NCBI GenBank assembly: GCA_963666875.2
Contig: CAXXPU010000016.1
Span: 213,404 to 277,403, forward strand
Length of the DNA: 64,000 nucleotides
Direction: 5' to 3'
Source of the DNA: G963662655 sp963666875
GTDB taxonomy: Bacteria > Cloacimonadota > Cloacimonadia > Cloacimonadales > JAIOQZ01
The notes under the pieces are model-generated. The model was not told the origin of the DNA. It ran no database searches and saw only the letters and a list, made by a program, of their open reading frames with translations. Below, one piece after another: positions 59,667 to 64,000 of the stretch (its first letter is position 1; every line of letters begins with the position of its first letter). A program made the position numbers and the translations under genes.

Positions 59667-60853
59667 GGTTCATTGCTGTATTGATTCTGCTGGCCGTCAC
59701 GATGATGGCTTGCAGCGACGCGAAGATCAAGATGTTCGAGAAATTCAAAGGTGGTGAAGTGAAACCGCTGGATGGCGAGAAGATCGTACCATTTGAAGTG
59801 TATTCGGGGCATGTGATAACCGTCGATGCCCTGTTCAACGACCGTGCTGTGCCGGTAGTGCTGGATACGGGTGGTATGACCATGATCGGAAACGACGTCG
59901 CCGACAGCCTCAGTCTGGAGCTTCACGAGACGCCGCAGGAAGGCGTTTCGCTGGCAAAGGTGGAGCACATCCGGCTCGGGGATGTTGACGTGCAAAACCT
60001 GAAGGCTGCCATCATGCCTTTCGGCAAGACGTTCAAGTTCGGCAATGTCCAGATTCTGGGGATGGTCGGCTCCGATTACTTCCGTTTCTTCCAGACGACC
60101 TTCGACTACGAGAAGGAGGAGATCCTGTTCCGCAATCCCGCGAAGCTGGTGGCTAAGAATACCGACGATCTTCTATTAAAGATGAAGATTATACCGCCGT
60201 ATTTTCCGACAGTCGAGACGACAATCAACGGCGAACTGAAGCTGGATGGTTTGGTCGATACCGGACTGAATCACGCCTTTGTGATGCCGATCAATCAATT
60301 CGAGACGATGCCGCAATCAATCAAGGACAGGGCGATCAACGTGAAGGGATTCTTCGCCAAATGGCCCTATACGGATCAGACACGCAACGTGCTGGCGCTG
60401 CTTGATGAAGTACGGATCGGCGATCTGGTGCTCAATGATGTGCCGGTCATTTTCGCCGACCTGCCCAATATGCTGAACGAAGGCACCTTGCTGATCGGCA
60501 AGCATTTCATGGACGACTACCGCACGACGCTGGACTTCGACAACCGTCAGGTGCTGTTCGAAAAGGCGAAGCCCGTCGAGCAGTCGATCCGGTTCTCGAC
60601 CGGGATTAACATCGTCATATCGGAAGACGTCATGAGTGTCCGGGGATTGTGGGAAGGTTCACCGGCCGACATCGCTGGATTCGTGCCGGATGAGGAGATC
60701 CTGTCCATCAACGGCAAGGGCGTCGATGAGCTGACGAACCGGATGATCCGCGAGTGGATGGACGACCCGGCGGTGAAGAGCATTCTCATAGGACACACGG
60801 TGAATGGCGAACCGGTCGAGGTAACGCTCGAGAAGGTCGATTTATTCGAATAG
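59663..60853 (+). CDS. Two-lobed aspartyl protease-like lipoprotein with PDZ domain
   Basis: 396 residues; GGAGG before the ATG. Lipoprotein signal MRFIAVLILLAVTMMAC, C17. Two retropepsin-like lobes: the first with VVLDTGGMTMIG (D68-T69-G70) and ILGMVGSDYFRFF, the second with GLVDTGLNHAF (D199-T200-G201) and LIGKHFMDDYRTTLDF. A pair of DTG motifs in one chain gives a complete pseudo-dimeric active site. A PDZ domain closes the protein (about 315-390, GLWEGSPADIAGFVPDEEIL). Such proteins are common in Bacteroidota but of unknown substrate. Coupled with a TetR regulator, it could be an envelope-quality protease. Confidence 0.8.
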   Translation: MRFIAVLILLAVTMMACSDAKIKMFEKFKGGEVKPLDGEKIVPFEVYSGHVITVDALFNDRAVPVVLDTGGMTMIGNDVADSLSLELHETPQEGVSLAKVEHIRLGDVDVQNLKAAIMPFGKTFKFGNVQILGMVGSDYFRFFQTTFDYEKEEILFRNPAKLVAKNTDDLLLKMKIIPPYFPTVETTINGELKLDGLVDTGLNHAFVMPINQFETMPQSIKDRAINVKGFFAKWPYTDQTRNVLALLDEVRIGDLVLNDVPVIFADLPNMLNEGTLLIGKHFMDDYRTTLDFDNRQVLFEKAKPVEQSIRFSTGINIVISEDVMSVRGLWEGSPADIAGFVPDEEILSINGKGVDELTNRMIREWMDDPAVKSILIGHTVNGEPVEVTLEKVDLFE

Positions 60854-60873
60854 AACTCTGCATTACGAAAGAA

Positions 60874-60897
60874 AAACGCCCCGTTTCCGGGGCGTTT
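60874..60897. terminator. Bidirectional terminator
   Basis: AAACGCCCCG-TTTC-CGGGGCGTTT, a perfect 10-bp stem, between the convergent protease and peroxiredoxin genes. Confidence 0.9.
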
Positions 60898-60927
60898 GGG
60901 TTGGCTTACAGTGACGTTATTTATGGT

Positions 60928-61608
60928 TTATTCTTTGATGTTCTTGAAGCAGAGGAACCAGTCCAGGCATTCGTAGTCTTCGCCAGCTTGGCTTACGCGG
61001 TCGGCAGCCTGTCCGCACGATCCGGGCGGCGGGATGATCACCTTCTCGCCGGGACGCCAGTCGGCTGGCGTTGCGACGCCGTGTTTGTCGGCTGTCTGCA
61101 TGGCGACGAGCATTCGCTTGATTTCATCGAAGTTTCTGCCGGTTGCCAAGGGGTAGTAAAGCAACGCTCTGATTTTCGATTCGGGATCGATGAAGAATAC
61201 AGCGCGAACTGCCTGCGTGTCGGATGCGCCGGGCTGGAGCATGCCGAATGCCTTCGCGACGTCCATCTTGAGGTCGGCGATCACGGGGAATTTCACTTCG
61301 ACATTCTTCATGCCCTTCCACTGGATCTTCTCTTTAATGGTTCTGAGCCATGCGATGTGTGAATAGTGACTGTCGATGGAGAGCCCGATCAGCTTGGTGT
61401 TGAGCGCTTCGAAATCCTTCTCCATGGACGCGAATGTCATGAATTCTGTGGTACATACTGGTGTGAAATCGGCCGGGTGGCTGAACAGGATGACCCACTT
61501 GCCCTTATAATCTTCCGGGAAGTTGATCAAACCTTGTGTAGTCAAAGCTGTAAATGCGGGTGCCTTTTCCCCGATCAGGGGGATTCTCGGTGTGCTTTCT
61601 TCGTTCAT
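60928..61608 (-). CDS. Peroxiredoxin, 1-Cys Prx6/archaeal-type
   Basis: 226 residues. Peroxidatic Cys in HPADFTPVCTTEF; the long C-terminal arm (ADWRPGEKVIIPPPGSC... DYECLDWFLCFKNI) is typical of the Prx6/archaeal group, with C-terminal cysteines that may act as resolving residues. It reduces hydrogen peroxide and alkyl peroxides in the cytoplasm. Its start overlaps the stop of the PerR-like gene (ATGA), so the regulator and the enzyme share one transcript. Confidence 0.93.
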   Translation of the reverse strand: MNEESTPRIPLIGEKAPAFTALTTQGLINFPEDYKGKWVILFSHPADFTPVCTTEFMTFASMEKDFEALNTKLIGLSIDSHYSHIAWLRTIKEKIQWKGMKNVEVKFPVIADLKMDVAKAFGMLQPGASDTQAVRAVFFIDPESKIRALLYYPLATGRNFDEIKRMLVAMQTADKHGVATPADWRPGEKVIIPPPGSCGQAADRVSQAGEDYECLDWFLCFKNIKE

Positions 61609-62087
61609 TCCGATACTCCTTTTTTACTTATTTGGTCTTGTTTCTTCATACATGATTCGCAAATTCCGCGGATTTCAATGGTTATCTGCTCGACCTTTCC
61701 GATATCGGGCAGGACTGGCAGGATGTTCAGGCAACTGAGTTCCTGATTGTGGAAGTCGAAAACCTCTCCGCAGAGCCGGCATGTGAAATGATGATGCTTG
61801 TCCAGATTGACATCGAAACGAGTCTTCTCGCGAGAATTGCCAAGCGCCTGCAAGATCCCCATTTCAACCAGAAGCCACAAGGTGCGATAGACGGTATCCA
61901 GCGAAACGGTGGGCAGGCGCTTGCGTACGTTTTTAAAGACCTTGTCTGCGTCAGGATGGTCATAAGCGCGAAGTACCTCCAGAAAGATCTCCAGTCGTTG
62001 ATGCGTAACTTTGATCCCCGCATTGCGGAGTTTCTCCTGCAGCATTTCGACCATCTCGTTCATGTGTATGTCAGTCATTTCCTTCAT
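61605..62087 (-). CDS. Fur-family regulator, PerR-like
   Basis: 160 residues from the ATG at 62087. Winged-helix domain with HQRLEIFLEVLRAYDHPDAD and TVSLDTVYRTLWLLVEMGIL, then the metal-binding part HHHFTCRLCGEVFDF and CESCMKK, giving two CxxC pairs for structural zinc. Location directly upstream of a peroxiredoxin indicates a peroxide sensor rather than an iron regulator; the oxidisable His/Asp ligands of PerR cannot be assigned with certainty. Two direct repeats just before its start are a candidate operator. Confidence 0.9.
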   Translation of the reverse strand: MKEMTDIHMNEMVEMLQEKLRNAGIKVTHQRLEIFLEVLRAYDHPDADKVFKNVRKRLPTVSLDTVYRTLWLLVEMGILQALGNSREKTRFDVNLDKHHHFTCRLCGEVFDFHNQELSCLNILPVLPDIGKVEQITIEIRGICESCMKKQDQISKKGVSE

Positions 62088-62088
62088 C

Positions 62089-62120
62089 GTAATCAATCCT
62101 AATTTGTAATCAATCTTAAA
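62089..62120 (-). promoter_or_regulatory. Direct repeats, candidate PerR-type operator
   Basis: GTAATCAATCCTAAT (62089-62103) and GTAATCAATCTTAAA (62106-62120), a 17-bp period, within the leader of the PerR-like gene. On the coding strand they read ATTGATTAC twice. Not the classical TTATAATnATTATAA box, but AT-rich and well placed for autorepression. Confidence 0.45.
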
Positions 62121-62253
62121 TAGGATATACTCGGAATGCCGGGATGACAAATTTTTTCTTGTTTTTTTCCACCGAACGCTGATGATTGAAAAAGCTTTAC
62201 ATGAAACCACCGGTAGTCTTGCTTGTCATAGATTCACGCATAAAGAGGATATC

Positions 62254-63726
62254 ATGAGCGTAAGTTCGTTCAATTTCTTAGTGTTCGTGCTGTTCACCGC
62301 GATTCTGTTCCACGGACCTTTACGTCGGTTTCGGTGGCAATTGCTTCTTTGTGCAAGTATTGTTTTTTATGCTTTGTGGGGTATCGGATATTTAGTGATT
62401 CTAATCATTGTCGCCGCAATCAATCACTTTCTCGCTATTAAAATATATGCACAGGAAACAAAACCGCTCCGGCGACCGTGGTTTTATAGCGGCTTGATTT
62501 TCAATATCCTGTTTCTGGTACTATTCAAATACATCGAGGCTATTAACCATTCGATCTCGCAGGTTTTCTCCCTTATCCCCAGTCCGGGATTCATTGCAAT
62601 ATCGAGGTTGGTTATCCCGCTTGGAATCTCGTACTATTCGTTCAAGAATATCAGTCACTTGATCGATAACTACCGTCATACAGGCCAACCTGCGGAATCG
62701 CTTGGGAAGTACCTTACATACGTCGCTTTTTTTCCGGCTATCACCTCAGGACCAATCGACCGTTCCCGTTTGTTCCTTCCGCAACTGGACTCATTCAGGC
62801 TTACGAGAGAGGATGTCGATCACGCCGTCACATTGATTGTTTGGGGATTTTTCAAGAAGATCATGATCGCTGACTCGCTGGCGGTCATCGTTGGGAAAAT
62901 ATACGGACAGGCTGAAAGTTACAGCGGGATACCGCTCTGGATTGGAACCTGGGCATTCGCATATCAACTGTACTGCGATTTCTCCGGCTATACCGATATC
63001 GCCCGTGGAACAGCGCTTCTCTTCGGTATCCGGCTGGATGAAAACTTCGACAGACCGTACGCCTCGAAAACGGTTACCGAATTCTGGCAGCGATGGCATA
63101 AGACCTTATCTTTCTGGCTGCGTGACTATATCTTCCTTCCACTCGCCTATCTTGTATCGCGACGGATCAAATCGGACCGACTGCTTGGCGTCACCAACGA
63201 GATGTGGAGCTACGGTTCCGCGATCGTGATCACATGGCTGATCGGTGGCTTCTGGCACGGCGATTCATGGTCGATGATATGCTGGGGATTGCTGCAGGGA
63301 ATCTATTTACTGATGGACCGAGCCGTGATGAAACGCCGCAAGAAGCTCCTGAAGGCGGCGAAGAAAAAACCGCTCACCATGTCTCTTTTCAACGGCGCAA
63401 GTATTTTTCTGACTTTCAACCTGATTTCGTTTTCCTGGATATTCTTCCGAAGCGGCAATTTCGGACGTGCCTGGTATGTGGTGACACATCTGTTCTCGAA
63501 TCTTTCTCTGAATAATCTCAATATTGGGATGAGACGGCCTCGAATAATACAGGTTTTCATGCTGATCATTGCCATGGAAATTATCCAGAAGCTCGCAACT
63601 TTTCCAGGATTTCAGCGATTCTTCAGCAGAACATGGGTACGTATTTCGGCGTTGTTTCTACTTGCAATCGTGATCCTGCTGTTTGGTGAATTCGGTGACA
63701 GCGTTTTCGTCTATTCTCAGTTCTGA
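62254..63726 (+). CDS. MBOAT-family O-acyltransferase (AlgI/DltB-like)
   Basis: 490 residues from the ATG at 62254 (GAGG five bases upstream). About eleven membrane helices. Family motifs: LVIPLGISYYSFKNISHLID, YLTYVAFFPAITSGPIDRS, FSGYTDIARGTALLFGI, TEFWQRWHKTLSFWLRDYIF and the active histidine H335 in GGFWHGDSW. Transfers acetyl or other acyl groups to an extracellular polymer such as alginate-like polysaccharide, teichoic-like polymer or peptidoglycan; the partner encoded directly downstream resembles the DltD/AlgJ role. Target polymer unknown. Confidence 0.93.
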   Translation: MSVSSFNFLVFVLFTAILFHGPLRRFRWQLLLCASIVFYALWGIGYLVILIIVAAINHFLAIKIYAQETKPLRRPWFYSGLIFNILFLVLFKYIEAINHSISQVFSLIPSPGFIAISRLVIPLGISYYSFKNISHLIDNYRHTGQPAESLGKYLTYVAFFPAITSGPIDRSRLFLPQLDSFRLTREDVDHAVTLIVWGFFKKIMIADSLAVIVGKIYGQAESYSGIPLWIGTWAFAYQLYCDFSGYTDIARGTALLFGIRLDENFDRPYASKTVTEFWQRWHKTLSFWLRDYIFLPLAYLVSRRIKSDRLLGVTNEMWSYGSAIVITWLIGGFWHGDSWSMICWGLLQGIYLLMDRAVMKRRKKLLKAAKKKPLTMSLFNGASIFLTFNLISFSWIFFRSGNFGRAWYVVTHLFSNLSLNNLNIGMRRPRIIQVFMLIIAMEIIQKLATFPGFQRFFSRTWVRISALFLLAIVILLFGEFGDSVFVYSQF

Positions 63727-63736
63727 TGGGGGAGTT

Positions 63737-64000
63737 TTGAAGATATTCAAGGTACCGATTATTCTGATAGCGCTCTTGATGGCAGTGATGGCCGGAATAA
63801 CCATCTATTTCTGGATTGAACTGGACAAAGTTATCCCCGCACCGCCGATAACGAATAATGCCGTGCTCAACGAGAAGCTGAACTTCATCAAGAAGATGAA
63901 TCGAAAGAATTTTGAAGTTATCGCCATCGGTTCGTCCATGACGGCCAACAATATCCATACCGTACCGCTGAAAGAAGCGTTGCAGCCCGATTCGTATGTC
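63737..64000 (+). CDS. GSS-motif (SGNH-like) partner of the acyltransferase, 3' end beyond window
   Basis: 88 codons are visible from a likely TTG start at 63737; the GGGGGAG before it is unusually close, so the start is not certain. MKIFKVPIILIALLMAVMAG begins a membrane anchor (about 5-28), followed outside by VIAIGSSMTANNIHT, the nucleophile block seen in DltD/AlgX/AlgJ-type proteins that hand the acyl group to the polymer. It lies 10 bp after the MBOAT gene, the usual pairing. Identification rests on this short stretch and on context. Confidence 0.7.
   Translation, partial: MKIFKVPIILIALLMAVMAGITIYFWIELDKVIPAPPITNNAVLNEKLNFIKKMNRKNFEVIAIGSSMTANNIHTVPLKEALQPDSYV

Overview
The window is a stretch of bacterial chromosome with no rRNA or tRNA gene that I can see. 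The best guess at origin is an uncultured, Gram-negative, probably anaerobic member of the FCB group, most like Candidatus Cloacimonadota. The basis is five secreted proteins ending in a PNPFNP-type C-terminal sorting/FlgD-like domain, outer-membrane beta-barrel proteins, an OmpH/Skp-like chaperone, lipoproteins, an ADP-heptose (LPS) kinase, oxygen-defence genes limited to a PerR-like/peroxiredoxin pair, and a 2-hydroxyacyl-CoA dehydratase-type protein. This placement is an inference; no marker gene was compared.

Layout. 1-5144 (minus): lipid operon rpmF-plsX-fabH-fabD-fabG-acpP-fabF, with fabF cut by the window edge. 5640-10212: a small membrane protein, then OmpH-like, Cache-domain lipoprotein and FG-GAP sorting-domain genes on minus. 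10548-14457 (plus): tight cluster divergent polysaccharide deacetylase-uppP-holA-era, followed by a structured palindromic repeat. 15291-18519 (minus): a two-gene flavoprotein dehydrogenase of the sarcosine oxidase/HCN synthase type. 18596-20230: IS graveyard (IS4-like and IS3-like fragments plus a truncated gene start). 20547-28110: three secreted beta-helix proteins, the last two being tandem paralogues with a recent gene-conversion tract. 28515-35661: nucleotidyltransferase-like gene, HHH outer-membrane protein, S23 four-helix protein between inverted repeats, FadL/PorV-like barrel, UshA-like nucleotidase. 36000-41217: HEAT-repeat protein, then minus der-plsY-purF-rfaE1. 41299-45127: second IS4 remnant, CgeB-like glycosyltransferase, and an FG-GAP sorting-domain gene broken by an in-frame TAG. 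45322-50474: PhnD-PhnC-PhnE transporter, HAD phosphatase, Na/Pi cotransporter. 50471-53135: RHS-core fragment inside a duplicated gene tail, and a frameshifted poly-HAMP chemoreceptor. 53333-57883: small protein, HgdB-like protein coupled to an ABC-F ATPase, ornithine carbamoyltransferase. 57884-58900: repeat-rich non-coding kilobase that holds a three-repeat CRISPR-like array. 59049-64000: TetR regulator plus a two-lobed aspartyl protease-PDZ lipoprotein, PerR-peroxiredoxin operon, and MBOAT O-acyltransferase with the start of a GSS-motif partner.

How genes work together. Membrane building is the main theme: fatty-acid initiation and elongation (Fab), acyl-phosphate supply (PlsX) and its use (PlsY), undecaprenyl phosphate recycling (UppP), heptose activation (RfaE1), outer-membrane chaperoning (OmpH) and polymer O-acylation (MBOAT). 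A second theme is phosphorus uptake (PhnDCE, Na/Pi, secreted nucleotidase).

The most unusual observations are the orphan CRISPR-like array (58646-58828), the long multi-hairpin element after era (14543-14722) whose two wobble positions fit a plus-strand RNA, the RHS fragment between two 125-nt copies of the Na/Pi cotransporter tail, the gene-conversion tract, and the S23 gene bracketed by 34-nt inverted repeats. Several genes here are broken by single lesions; assembly error cannot be excluded for them.
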